NCBI GenBank assembly: GCA_038728585.1
Contig: JAVYTR010000002.1
Coordinates: 292,354-350,368, forward strand
Length of the DNA stretch: 58,015 nt
Source of the DNA: Conexivisphaerales archaeon
Lineage (GTDB): Archaea; Thermoproteota; Nitrososphaeria; Conexivisphaerales; DTJL01
Direction of reading: 5' to 3'
Shown here: piece by piece, positions 33,061 through 41,972 of the stretch
Layout: the number at the start of each line of letters is the position of its first letter
Numbering within the stretch: the first letter of the stretch is position 1
The notes under the pieces: model-generated
Database searches by the model: none
What the model saw: only the letters and a program-made list of their open reading frames with translations
Told to the model about the DNA's origin: nothing
Translations under genes and position numbers: made by a program

Positions 33061-33488
33061 CTTTTCAGCCTCCTGACTACCAGAATAACTCCCTCTATAT
33101 TAACGATTGTAACCAGTTCCCCCTGCTGAATCTGCTCATCGCTTATAGCTGACCAGAGCTCATTCTCGACAAGCACTACGCCTTTTCCTCCTGCCGGGAT
33201 TCTCTCCTTGACGATTCCCTGCTTTCCGATATAGCTGGTTAGGTTATGGTACCTCTTGGTTACCCTGTCTATCCTGGTGGTTGCTACTCCCAGGGTTATC
33301 AGCACGCTGGCAAGGATCAGAAAAACGCCCAGCAGGAGAAGCGTTCCTCCTCCTACTGTGTTGGAGAGCATTCTCCGTATACCTATGGCAGTCACAGCTA
33401 TTCCTGATGCCGCAACCAGAAGAATCAGAAGTATGGTGTAGCCTGTGAACCTCTTTACAGATGGTTCGTTTACCCCCTTAGTCTTCAA
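33057..33488 (-). CDS. short NfeD-like protein (OB-fold, membrane)
   Basis: A 143-residue protein with two membrane segments (~13-35 and ~43-68) and a soluble C-terminal OB-fold typical of NfeD (IGKQGIVKERIPAGGKGVVL, then ELVTIVNIEGVILVVRRL). It lacks the protease domain of the long form. It starts with a TTG inside the end of the long NfeD gene (11-base overlap) and overlaps the stomatin gene by four bases, so the three are coupled. It presumably partners the stomatin ring. Confidence 0.85.
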   Translation of the reverse strand: MKTKGVNEPSVKRFTGYTILLILLVAASGIAVTAIGIRRMLSNTVGGGTLLLLGVFLILASVLITLGVATTRIDRVTKRYHNLTSYIGKQGIVKERIPAGGKGVVLVENELWSAISDEQIQQGELVTIVNIEGVILVVRRLKR

Positions 33489-34767
33489 CCTTCTCCACCT
33501 TTACTATAGCCCCCTCCACCTTAACAGCTCTTACCCTCTCTCCTGCCTTAAGAGGTGTATCACAGGTTATAGTCCAGTCTTCAGATGCTATGTTTGCAGT
33601 ACCATACATCGGCGGGTTTACGTCGGAAGTGACATATCCCTCCTTTCCCACAACTCTCTCAACAGAAACTGCCTTTTCCCTCTTCATTACACCCTCCCTC
33701 AGCTTTATCAGATAGAGGCTTCCGAGGAATGAAACTGCAGCGACTATCCCCCATGAAGCATACTGTAAAGGTCCGAATGGAGAAGGAGAGTAACCATGCA
33801 AACTACCTCCGAGCAGCCATATGCCGAATATGGCAAGTGTTATGCCAGCTAACATCGAGAAGCCATGCCCAGTCTTTACCTCAAGTATTATCAGGACTGC
33901 AGAAGAAGCAAGAACCACGAACGCGACTACTGGGGCGCCTATCAGCTGAGCTCCGAGAAAACCGAGAGCCAGAAGTATCACTCCAGCTATTGTGAGCACA
34001 AGCGATGCATGATATAGGTCAAGAAGTATAGCTATCGAGCCGAGCAGAATCAGAAACCCGTCAACCGTTGCGTTGGATAAGAAGCTGAGAAACTGAGCAT
34101 AGACAGAGGGATAGACATCTATAAGCTGTGCATCTGCAAGCCCGACCTGAGCCAGCATCTGCTGCAGGCTGTTTGCAAATCCATTCGCCAATCCATATCT
34201 GACAGCCTCTTCAGCTGTGTACGCAACGTTGTTAGTAACCATGACTGCGGCAGCAGTTACATTTCTGTTATGGCTCTGTGCCAGAGACTTCATAGTCGCC
34301 AGAGTTGCATTCTCAACATGCTGCTGTTCAAGGGCTGTACCGCCTACAACTATGGGAGTAGATGGACCTATGATAGAGCCTGGGCCCATATAAATACCAT
34401 CTGTGGCCATTGCAATGTAGCTGCCTGCTGAAGCAGCCCAACCAGAAGGTTCAACAAAGGTGTAGACTTTTATCCCTTCTGACTGAGCCTGTTGAATTAT
34501 TCCTATTATATTCTCTGCGTTGAGAAGCAAGCCGCCAGGTGTATTCATATCTATAGCTATGGCAGATGCTGAAACAGACCTTGCTGTTGCAAGCCCATCC
34601 TGAAAGAGCTGCTGGCTTCCTGGGTCAACTGACATCTTGAAATGGATGACGACAACCTTCTGCTCTGCAGCCTGGGCTGAGACTGAGGTTGAGGTTGAGG
34701 CTGAAAATGCAATGTTGAAGAGTAAGAGAATAACGAGAAGTATGAAGCATAGTCTGCCTGTCTTCAA
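33478..34767 (-). CDS. long NfeD-family membrane serine protease (STOPP-like)
   Basis: A 429-residue protein. A signal peptide (~1-31) precedes a ClpP-type serine protease domain. The nucleophile Ser is S113 in GWAASAGSYIA and the general-base Lys is K160 in ATMKSLAQSHNRN, as in the Ser-Lys dyad of Pyrococcus 1510-N. Four membrane helices follow (~225-350), then a C-terminal NfeD OB domain (VGKEGYVTSDVNPP). This family cleaves the stomatin C-terminal region. It is the first gene of the stomatin operon. Confidence 0.92.
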   Translation of the reverse strand: MKTGRLCFILLVILLLFNIAFSASTSTSVSAQAAEQKVVVIHFKMSVDPGSQQLFQDGLATARSVSASAIAIDMNTPGGLLLNAENIIGIIQQAQSEGIKVYTFVEPSGWAASAGSYIAMATDGIYMGPGSIIGPSTPIVVGGTALEQQHVENATLATMKSLAQSHNRNVTAAAVMVTNNVAYTAEEAVRYGLANGFANSLQQMLAQVGLADAQLIDVYPSVYAQFLSFLSNATVDGFLILLGSIAILLDLYHASLVLTIAGVILLALGFLGAQLIGAPVVAFVVLASSAVLIILEVKTGHGFSMLAGITLAIFGIWLLGGSLHGYSPSPFGPLQYASWGIVAAVSFLGSLYLIKLREGVMKREKAVSVERVVGKEGYVTSDVNPPMYGTANIASEDWTITCDTPLKAGERVRAVKVEGAIVKVEKVED

Positions 34768-34821
34768 CTGGGCTCGATAATTATCAGGTGTTGACCTTTA
34801 TAACGGTTGAGCGAATAGTTT

Positions 34822-35442
34822 TCAGGAAAAAGGGTCTATACCTAATACCTGCTTCAGCTCTTTATCCACGTATTTTTGAAGGGAATCCTGCTCAAGAAAC
34901 GAAATCTTCTCCCTGACATCTCTGGGCAGGCTTGTTAGGCCTGAAACCCACTGCCAGATGTACCATCTGACCAAGGAGAGCTCCGACTCCGGCATCTCCT
35001 CTCCAGAAAGAAATTTCTGAACGGCCTGCTTGAGCTGGTTCGGTGCCTCTCTCCAGCTGAATCTACCCTTCCTGCTTCTCATGAACGTCTCCATCTCTTT
35101 ATCAGGCGCAACAGAATCTTCCAGCTCAACCATGGTGTAATTATAGACAGAATCACCTCTCAGCTCAACCGCCCAGAAAGGTTTCAGAGCCTTGCTGGCA
35201 CAGCCGTCGCAAAGCACCCCCACAGCTATGTCCCATGGCAGGTTCATTCCGAGCTCCCTTTGAACAGGAAATTCCCATCTCGCCTTTTTGTTAACAGAAA
35301 CAAAGTGCATCTTCTTGCTCTTCTGTAGAGCAATACCGCATCTGGAGCATGAACCAAGAAACTTCAGTTCCTTCATCAACTCTTCCTGATTTGCCTGCAA
35401 AGTCCTTTCTCCTCTGTCTCTCAGGCACTCATTTATAACCAT
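34822..35442 (-). CDS. zinc-finger-type protein of unknown function
   Basis: A soluble protein with a probable four-Cys metal site: CSRCG near residue 34 and CDGCA near 79. A basic/aromatic region lies between them and a helical, acidic C-terminal half follows. I do not recognise the family. Starts are ambiguous: the ATG at 35442 lies inside a TATA-like box (TTATAAAT), so a TTG at 35400 (after GAGGAGAAAGG) or the ATG at 35376 may be the real start. The Cys site is kept in each case. Confidence 0.7.
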   Translation of the reverse strand: MVINECLRDRGERTLQANQEELMKELKFLGSCSRCGIALQKSKKMHFVSVNKKARWEFPVQRELGMNLPWDIAVGVLCDGCASKALKPFWAVELRGDSVYNYTMVELEDSVAPDKEMETFMRSRKGRFSWREAPNQLKQAVQKFLSGEEMPESELSLVRWYIWQWVSGLTSLPRDVREKISFLEQDSLQKYVDKELKQVLGIDPFS

Positions 35443-35499
35443 AAGAGAAAAATTTAGGTATTAAGAATTTGAAACAGAAAATAACAGAAAAGACGAAAT

Positions 35500-36285
35500 C
35501 TAGTTTACGGGTTCTTCAGGCTGTGGCTCCTGCACAATCGTCTCTATGACTGCAGCGTTTTGCTGAATGTCTGCAACAGGCGCAGGATCGCTTGTGACTG
35601 AGGCTGGAGCCGAGCTATCTGTATCGATCTCTTCGACAGGTGCAACAGCCTTCGCTGCCTCTTCCTCTACTGGAGCTTCGTTCTTCTTACTGTCGTATGC
35701 CTGCGCTGCTGCTACAGCCTCCTTTGCAACGTTTGCAAGAGCCTCACTCACAAGCTCTGTTATCCTCGCCTTCAGCTCTTCAAGCGTCTCCTTGGGTACA
35801 GAGTTGGAGACTATGGCTTCAAGCTCTCTGATCCTTGCTTCAGCTCTTTCAAGAGTTTCTCTGGCAACCATTGTCTGCATCCTGCTTTCTAACTGAGAGT
35901 AGGTCTCCTTTGGAACAGTCGAAGAACGTAGCTGCTCTATTGCTGATTCAAGCTCTCTTATCCTTTGAAGACTCTGCTGATAGATTTCGTTGCTTACCGT
36001 CCCTTCTTCAATCTTCTTTCCAAAAGCTGCAAAAGATTCATTCTGAGCCTTGATCTCAGCTTCTATAGAGGAGAGATAGGAACCTATGCTTCTTGTCCTG
36101 TCAAGCTCTTCCTTAACAGAACCTAGTTCACCCTTAAGCCTATCGATCTCTGCCTGCATCTTGGCTACAGTTTCATTATGAACCTTCTTTGGTATAGACT
36201 CCTTGAGCTGGGCCTCAAGAGCCCTGCATGTTACAACAAGCCTCCTAACCTCAGAGGTGATTTCTTCTGCCCTACTCACATCCAA
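35500..36285 (-). CDS. long coiled-coil protein
   Basis: A 261-residue protein, nearly all helical. Heptads run from ~5 to ~190, with two or three similar units of the type P-K-E-T/V plus ELESAIEQL or RIRELEAIVSNSVPKETLEELK. The C-terminal ~70 residues are Ala/Pro/Glu-rich and disordered. There is no membrane segment or signal peptide. Such low-complexity helical proteins give little functional information; a structural or scaffold role is a guess. The start is a TTG at 36285 or the GTG two codons later. Confidence 0.72.
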   Translation of the reverse strand: MDVSRAEEITSEVRRLVVTCRALEAQLKESIPKKVHNETVAKMQAEIDRLKGELGSVKEELDRTRSIGSYLSSIEAEIKAQNESFAAFGKKIEEGTVSNEIYQQSLQRIRELESAIEQLRSSTVPKETYSQLESRMQTMVARETLERAEARIRELEAIVSNSVPKETLEELKARITELVSEALANVAKEAVAAAQAYDSKKNEAPVEEEAAKAVAPVEEIDTDSSAPASVTSDPAPVADIQQNAAVIETIVQEPQPEEPVN

Positions 36286-36393
36286 GCACCATCAAGACCT
36301 AAACGCTGGGCTTAATCTTAATACACTGTATCAAGACGATTTGACATAACTATAAATGAAGATATGCTTAGCTTTCCGGTATTTCATAATCAC

Positions 36394-38910
36394 CTATCTC
36401 ATGACTCTACGTATGAATAAGAAAAGCAGAATTGCTGCTGCTATTACAACTATCGCTATCGCAGAGACTGATAGATAGTTATAGCTGAAAGAAGCGGTTA
36501 TCGAAGATGGCTGGCTAACAGCTAAATCGATTGAAGAAGACGTGGAGTTAGATGCTCCGCTCCAGCCTAGGAAGGAGTAAAGGAACGATGACGGTGAAGC
36601 GGACAGCTTTACGGTACTGCCAACGGGCAGGTATAGTGTACCCTGACCGTGTATAGTACCGCTGTTAGAGCCGTATGCATATGCGACAGAGCCTGCTCCA
36701 GAACTCTTGATCAGCAGCTGGACATTGAAAGCTGCAGATTCAGTGATCGATGAAGAAACTGTTATTGAGGATGTGGCTGAAGCACCCGAAAAAGAGCCTG
36801 TGCCTGAGCCAGTCCATGAAGAAAATGAGTATCCTTGGTTGACTGATGCTGATATAGATATGACTGAACCGGCGTTGAACCATCCGCTTGATGGAGAAAC
36901 AGAGCCTGCTTGGGGAGTTGACGCAGTTATCGTTACGTAGTACTGATGAACGTAGACCACTGGCTGCATAAGAGGAGAGTTGATTAGTCCATTCAAAAGC
37001 GATGGGTTCTGGGCTATCCATCTCTCTGCAGAAGAGGAGCCAGGTAAAATAGATGGATAGGCATACTGACTGCCAGCATCTGCCCATACCAAATTGCCGG
37101 CTGAAGCCGTTGAGTTGATTCCAAGCGCAACGTAATTGACGACGGGTGCCTGATAGCCATTTCCGCCGCCAGTTATGGTATACGGAAAGCTGACTTGGTA
37201 CTGATGGTAGTAAACTGCCTGTATGTTGCCTGAAGAGTTGACGTTAAAGCTGGAGTCAGGAGAATAATATCTTTCGTTTGAACTTATGGCTATAGGGTTT
37301 ACAAACTGACAGCTGCTACCCGCATCAGCCCATACGCTGATACCAGTCGCTGTGGTCTTGTTAATGCCAAATTGGAGATATGTTACAGCAGGGTTTAGCG
37401 AGCCTGATGGTTTTGCGGTATATGTAAACTCAACCGCATATTGGTGGTAGTAGGTGAAAGAGATGCTGGTGTTCGAAGTTGCAATGCCAGTAGTTGCTTG
37501 ATTTGTTCTCCAGGCCTCACTCGAAGTGGAACCTGCAAGAGAGCTGCTGACGTTCCAGGTTGAGCCGTAATCCATGTAATATGTTGTTGGCGAAGAGCTA
37601 AGAGTTACAGACTGAGGTATGCCGTATGCAACATAATTGAGTGTAGGAGCAGAGTAGCCACTTCCTCCTCCGATTACCGAATAACTCATCTTTATTGCCA
37701 CGCTCGGAACAGCTACAGCTCTAACCTCAAGAACTATAGACATGTTACCAGTTGAATCGCTAAACCTCAACAGGTATATTCCAAGCTTTACTATAGGTAT
37801 TCTGAAGTCTGCAACAAAGTAACCGCTACCGTTAACCTGTTGGACAAAGACAGGCTGAAGCGAAGAGCTGTTCAGGAAGAAGGATAGAGGTCTGGCAGGG
37901 TTGAAATAGTTTCCTGTTACGTTAAGAAAGCTACCTATGTAGACAGTTATGAAGACACCATTCCCATATGGACCAGAACCGCCAGGAGTTACGTACGTCT
38001 TGGAGTTCGGGTTGTAAGCCAATATGCTTGTGAACTCCCTATATTGTTCCGTGTATGGCTGTGGCGCAGCCTGTGTATTTGATGCAACGTCTTTAGCAAC
38101 AACATAGATTGTCCCCTCAGGCTGCACAACAGGGCTTGTGTTCGATATCTTGCCATAATCAGGTATTGTGAAGGAGGAATCGTTGGCGGAGCTCCAGGTG
38201 AAGTTTCCGTTTTGGCTTGCAGTTATATTTTTTGCATAGAACGTCTTTATCGGGGCTGAAGTTGAGTTCTGCAATTTTATAGTGACAGTTCCGTTAGGAG
38301 TGAACCCGAACCCTGTGAGAACTATCGATTCACCTGCTGGCCCAAGGGTTGGAGAAAGCTTTGTTGCTGGAAGGATTATTACCTTCTGCAGGGAAACAAG
38401 AACTGGCGAGCTGGTTCCACTCCACACCTTGATGTAATAGGTCCCGCCTGCCTCTCCTGACGCTACAGGGCCAGATATGTAACTTGTACCGTTTGCGAAT
38501 CCTATGTAGTATCCGTTCACATTCTTGGGTGCTGAAGAGAGGTCTGCAACATTAAATGGCCCAGCGAACTGTATATCGCCAGCGGACCGCTGCGCCAGCC
38601 CGTTTGTTGAGAGCAGCAGATAGAACTGAGCAGCCTGGAATGTTATGCCAGTGAAGTTTATTGCAAAATATGCAGGGGATACTGTAGGTGCAAGTCCATC
38701 AACGAGCGAAACAACCGAAGAACCTCCAGGTAAAGATACGGAAGTAGTCGAATCTTCAAAACCGCCGGAGTTTATTGCTGTCTGCTTAACTGTTACAAAA
38801 AGACTTGGCTGGGCTGTCGCTGCACCAGCAATATTTGTGTTAAACATTCCTAGGCCTATAGACAGAGCTAGCAAACCAAGAAGACAGATGAAGGATAAAT
38901 GGCCTTTCAA
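36394..38910 (-). CDS. large secreted modular surface protein, C-terminal anchor
   Basis: An 838-residue exported protein: signal peptide (~1-30), Ig-like domains (one opens LSPTLGPAGESIVLTGFGFT near 183), then three related modules of ~80-90 residues opening with YHQY..F.Y plus a 'GGGxGYxAP...Y...GI' core near residues ~412, ~500 and ~583. An InlB-like region follows (SVSPSSGWFNAGSVISISA, then SFSSWTGSGTGSFS), a second such repeat, a membrane helix (~810-832) and RRVMR. N-x-S/T sequons are common. It is probably an S-layer-associated or adhesin-like surface protein. It shares a divergent region with nothing in plus orientation. Confidence 0.85.
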   Translation of the reverse strand: MKGHLSFICLLGLLALSIGLGMFNTNIAGAATAQPSLFVTVKQTAINSGGFEDSTTSVSLPGGSSVVSLVDGLAPTVSPAYFAINFTGITFQAAQFYLLLSTNGLAQRSAGDIQFAGPFNVADLSSAPKNVNGYYIGFANGTSYISGPVASGEAGGTYYIKVWSGTSSPVLVSLQKVIILPATKLSPTLGPAGESIVLTGFGFTPNGTVTIKLQNSTSAPIKTFYAKNITASQNGNFTWSSANDSSFTIPDYGKISNTSPVVQPEGTIYVVAKDVASNTQAAPQPYTEQYREFTSILAYNPNSKTYVTPGGSGPYGNGVFITVYIGSFLNVTGNYFNPARPLSFFLNSSSLQPVFVQQVNGSGYFVADFRIPIVKLGIYLLRFSDSTGNMSIVLEVRAVAVPSVAIKMSYSVIGGGSGYSAPTLNYVAYGIPQSVTLSSSPTTYYMDYGSTWNVSSSLAGSTSSEAWRTNQATTGIATSNTSISFTYYHQYAVEFTYTAKPSGSLNPAVTYLQFGINKTTATGISVWADAGSSCQFVNPIAISSNERYYSPDSSFNVNSSGNIQAVYYHQYQVSFPYTITGGGNGYQAPVVNYVALGINSTASAGNLVWADAGSQYAYPSILPGSSSAERWIAQNPSLLNGLINSPLMQPVVYVHQYYVTITASTPQAGSVSPSSGWFNAGSVISISASVNQGYSFSSWTGSGTGSFSGASATSSITVSSSITESAAFNVQLLIKSSGAGSVAYAYGSNSGTIHGQGTLYLPVGSTVKLSASPSSFLYSFLGWSGASNSTSSSIDLAVSQPSSITASFSYNYLSVSAIAIVVIAAAILLFLFIRRVMR

Positions 38911-39018
38911 CCCTTATCTGCCTGATATAGCAAAAAGGTTGTTTAAATTGTTTAGCTGGCTCAAGGAAATTTATGAAATAAGATAAGGGACTGGCTGTCG
39001 ATCTTTGCTGTTCCTAAT

Positions 39019-39465
39019 TCATTCTGTCTTCTTTGCCCTTGATTTCGGTTTCTGCTCTTTTGCCTTTGTATCGTCTTCTGCGCCTTGCTGCGCTGACTGG
39101 GAAGTTTGTTCGGTTGGTTGAGAGGTCTGAGTTTGAGGCTGCACCTGGGGCTGACTTGTCGCTGCCTGTGGAGACGATTCTGAACCTGTTGATGGATTGG
39201 ATGTCTCTGCGGAGGTAGTCTGAGTCGAAGACATCTGAAGTTCTTTTTCGAGCTCCTCAATGGGCTGGGGAGGTGGAGTGGTTGCGAGTGTGTAGCCTAT
39301 CCAGGCAAGTATTGCAAGCACTCCTGCAACAGCTATGAACGCTGTAATGCGCAGAACCCAGACTGATATTACAAAACCAGCAAAGAACACCAGTCCTCCG
39401 TAAATAAGTATGCCCAATATACTTGCAATCAGAATCACAACGCCTAGACCTTGGTCTTTATTCAC
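39019..39465 (-). CDS. membrane protein with Gln/Thr/Ser-rich tail
   Basis: A ~148-residue protein with two hydrophobic segments (~8-30 and ~33-58) and a long low-complexity tail rich in Gln, Ser, Thr and Pro ending in a basic KAKEQKPKSRAKK. A longer frame (to 39624) exists but would run through the promoter. I chose the GTG at 39465 because it has GAGGTAA ten bases upstream and a TATA-like TTTAAATA further up. Function unknown; the tail looks flexible. Confidence 0.6.
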   Translation of the reverse strand: MNKDQGLGVVILIASILGILIYGGLVFFAGFVISVWVLRITAFIAVAGVLAILAWIGYTLATTPPPQPIEELEKELQMSSTQTTSAETSNPSTGSESSPQAATSQPQVQPQTQTSQPTEQTSQSAQQGAEDDTKAKEQKPKSRAKKTE

Positions 39466-39564
39466 GAGTAATTTTACCTCTTTACTCGCGGGTAATTCTG
39501 CTCCATATTTAAAGTTCTCCACACAGCAATAAATAAAAGTAAAATGTTCTATCTGGGCTGAATA

Positions 39565-40053
39565 ATGCTTCACTCCTTTTTGCTTTCTGGCAAACCTGTT
39601 GAAATCAAATACATACCTGAACACGACGGGAGAGAGTCTGTTTCGTTCGACGGCAAAGTTGTAACCGTCAGAGCTAGAGATGAACCTGAAGCGAGAAAAC
39701 TGCTTTACCTCTGGGCGAGAAAAAAGGCTTCACTCCAGATCAGGCAGAGTGCGTGGAGACAGAGCAGAATGCTGAAGATAGATGGGTTCAGGCTGAACAT
39801 AAGGGACCAGAGAAGTAGATGGGGCAGCTGTTCGAGCAGAAAGAACCTGAGCTTCAATTTCAGAATAGGTCTGGCGCCAAAAGAGGTGATGGATTATGTC
39901 GTGCTGCATGAGCTTATTCACCTGAAATTCATGAACCATTCTCCTGCATTCTGGAAAGAATTGGCAAGATACTGTCCTCAGTACAAAGAGCATGAGAAAT
40001 GGTTGAAGAGAAATGGGAATCATCTTATGAATTCCCTGTCTGCACAAAACTAG
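39565..40053 (+). CDS. YgjP-like metallopeptidase domain protein
   Basis: A 162-residue protein of the YgjP/DUF45 (WLM-like zincin) family. It has the conserved RDQRSRWGSCSS motif (~78-89), the zinc motif VVLHELIHLKFMNHSPAFW (~109-127) with the third ligand in the following helix, and a C-terminal YKEHEKWLKRNG. These are SprT-like peptidases of unclear substrate. A TATA-like AATAAAT lies ~37 bases before the ATG. Its stop overlaps the converging MbfA-like gene by four bases. Confidence 0.85.
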   Translation: MLHSFLLSGKPVEIKYIPEHDGRESVSFDGKVVTVRARDEPEARKLLYLWARKKASLQIRQSAWRQSRMLKIDGFRLNIRDQRSRWGSCSSRKNLSFNFRIGLAPKEVMDYVVLHELIHLKFMNHSPAFWKELARYCPQYKEHEKWLKRNGNHLMNSLSAQN

Positions 40054-40934
40054 ATGGTTATTCCCAGGAAAGTTCGGACTATCTGGCCGAAGATGTATAG
40101 TGCAAGGCTGGCACCGAGCATTATTCCTGACAGCTCCCCGAAATCCTTCCTGAAGTTTCCATCAGATATTACAGAATTGTACCAGCTGACGAAACCGATT
40201 ATGAATATACCAAAGATAAGAGAAATTACTATGGCTGAGAACATACTCTTTGTCAGAAAGTAAGGAAGGGCCAGTATCACTGCGCTTACGAAGTATGATA
40301 TACCAGTGTAGGCAGCTGCAAGGGTTGATGAGCCCTGAAACCCGTGCTTTGCCTGCGCATAGGCAGCTGAAGCCATAGCTATAGAAGCTGCAGCACCTGC
40401 AACTATACCAGCAAGTCCTGTCAGCTCGGTAGAGTGGTATATGCCCAGCGACCCTGCATGTATTCCTGCTATCTCCACAAGTGCATCTGCAAGTCCAAGA
40501 ACTATGAAGGAGATGTACTTGACATAGGAGCTTTCAACGCTTGAAGCGAAGAAGAGCTCATGCTCCCTTTCGTCGGCTATTATCTTTTCGAAGGTTGCTT
40601 TGTCTTCTTCCGGGATAAGGCTCCTGTATGATTCGTACTTCTTTATAGTCTTTGACTCCTGACCCTCCAGCCACTTTATCGCAAAGGCTGCTCCCATTAT
40701 GTACCTGAGGAAGATGACAAAGTACAGCTTTGTGGACCTAGGCTTTATCTTCTCGCCATCTATGAATTTGCTCCAGAAGTCGAAGTGACCCTTCTCCATC
40801 TGGCTGAGCTTTGAGAAGACTTCTTTTGTTTTACCGTTCCTGTCAAATCTGGCCAACCTGCTGTATACACTGTAGTCTGTTAACTCGTCCCTTGACTCTG
40901 CAATCGCTATTTCTTTGAGTTCTGGGCTGGCCAT
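40050..40934 (-). CDS. MbfA-like ferritin/VIT1 fusion protein
   Basis: A 294-residue membrane protein: residues ~1-120 form a ferritin-like diiron domain (ESRDELTDYSVYSR, then ExxH in QMEKGHFDFW, then ADEREHELF), followed by a CCC1/VIT1 transporter domain with five helices (LGLADALVEIAGIHAGSLG, ~150-168). MbfA-type proteins export or sequester iron and protect from peroxide. A role in iron homeostasis is likely. The gene converges on the YgjP-like gene with a four-base overlap, and no iron regulator is visible nearby. Confidence 0.9.
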   Translation of the reverse strand: MASPELKEIAIAESRDELTDYSVYSRLARFDRNGKTKEVFSKLSQMEKGHFDFWSKFIDGEKIKPRSTKLYFVIFLRYIMGAAFAIKWLEGQESKTIKKYESYRSLIPEEDKATFEKIIADEREHELFFASSVESSYVKYISFIVLGLADALVEIAGIHAGSLGIYHSTELTGLAGIVAGAAASIAMASAAYAQAKHGFQGSSTLAAAYTGISYFVSAVILALPYFLTKSMFSAIVISLIFGIFIIGFVSWYNSVISDGNFRKDFGELSGIMLGASLALYIFGQIVRTFLGITI

Positions 40935-41118
40935 CCTCTTTTTCCACCCGTCTGAATAAATCTGGTATAATATGAAATTTCCCCATGATTAGAGAATGGT
41001 TTGGTATAAGGTTTGAGAATGTATGGGCAAAGATTAATGCTCTATCCATCTCCACTCAGAGAGATTAAAATTGCAGACTTGGCTGGCTTCTGACATAGGA
41101 AGAAACAGGGTGAATTGA

Positions 41119-41967
41119 TTGAGGAACTTTGCTACCATACAGATGGGTTCTTGGATAGTTCTTGTATATTTCTTAACTCTGTCAGCATTCTTCGCATTTT
41201 CAGGTCAGTTGAACGAAGGGTTCTTCTTCTTTCTTGCTGGCAGCATCATAGCTTTGGCTCTATCATACCAGCGAAGGGTCGTATTCCTGAACGAATGGAG
41301 CGTCTTTCTGGTTATAGCTGTATCGTATGAAGGGCTGAGATATCTCTATCAGCCCTTATCTCAGAGATTTGGGATAACAGACATCTTCGTCCTTGATAAG
41401 ATGCTTTGGGGCTTTAACCTTACGGGAACTCTTCAAGAAGCCGCAAAGTCCAGCATTTTGACTCCTGTGATGACACTGGCATATTCTCTTCACATACCTC
41501 TTGTGATCATATTTGCACTCATCTTCTGGATGTACAGAAGAGATTTGTTTCGCCTTTATGCTACAGCTGTCAGCATCTGTACCTATGTGGCTTTTCTGTT
41601 CTTTCTTATCATGCCATCAGCCCCTCCATGGTGGACGGGTGTTGCTGAAAATCTGCTGGCTGGAGGAGCTGCAGCTACTTATCATTCTCTCAGCAATATA
41701 TTTGAATCAGACCCGCTGGCAGCCTTTCCAAGCCTGCATGCAGCGTATGTAATGCTATTGACTCTGATATTAATGAAGGTAGGTAAGAAGTATGGTTTTG
41801 CATTCGTCTTTGTAGCCTTGGCTGTCCTGTTTTCAACTCTATACCTTGGACAGCACTTTCTAATAGACCTGATCGCTGGTACGTTGCTTGCGTTTTCTTC
41901 CTTTTTCCTTGCTGAAAGGTTGAATCAGAGGATAATTCTGGTCAGAGGGGAAAGAGCAATAAGGTAA
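41119..41967 (+). CDS. PAP2-family phosphatase/phosphotransferase
   Basis: A 282-residue polytopic protein of the PAP2 (type 2 phosphatidic acid phosphatase) superfamily, closest in style to the inositol-phosphorylceramide-synthase-like subgroup. Motif 2 is FPSLHAAYVML (~192-202) and motif 3 YLGQHFLIDLIAGT (~234-247), with the His-Asp pair typical of the fold. It probably acts on a lipid phosphate or polyprenyl diphosphate. The start is a TTG at 41119 preceded by AGGGTGA; an in-frame ATG eight codons later is also possible. It converges on the nucleotidyltransferase-cupin gene with a 5-base gap. Confidence 0.85.
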   Translation: MRNFATIQMGSWIVLVYFLTLSAFFAFSGQLNEGFFFFLAGSIIALALSYQRRVVFLNEWSVFLVIAVSYEGLRYLYQPLSQRFGITDIFVLDKMLWGFNLTGTLQEAAKSSILTPVMTLAYSLHIPLVIIFALIFWMYRRDLFRLYATAVSICTYVAFLFFLIMPSAPPWWTGVAENLLAGGAAATYHSLSNIFESDPLAAFPSLHAAYVMLLTLILMKVGKKYGFAFVFVALAVLFSTLYLGQHFLIDLIAGTLLAFSSFFLAERLNQRIILVRGERAIR

Positions 41968-41972
41968 TTTTT

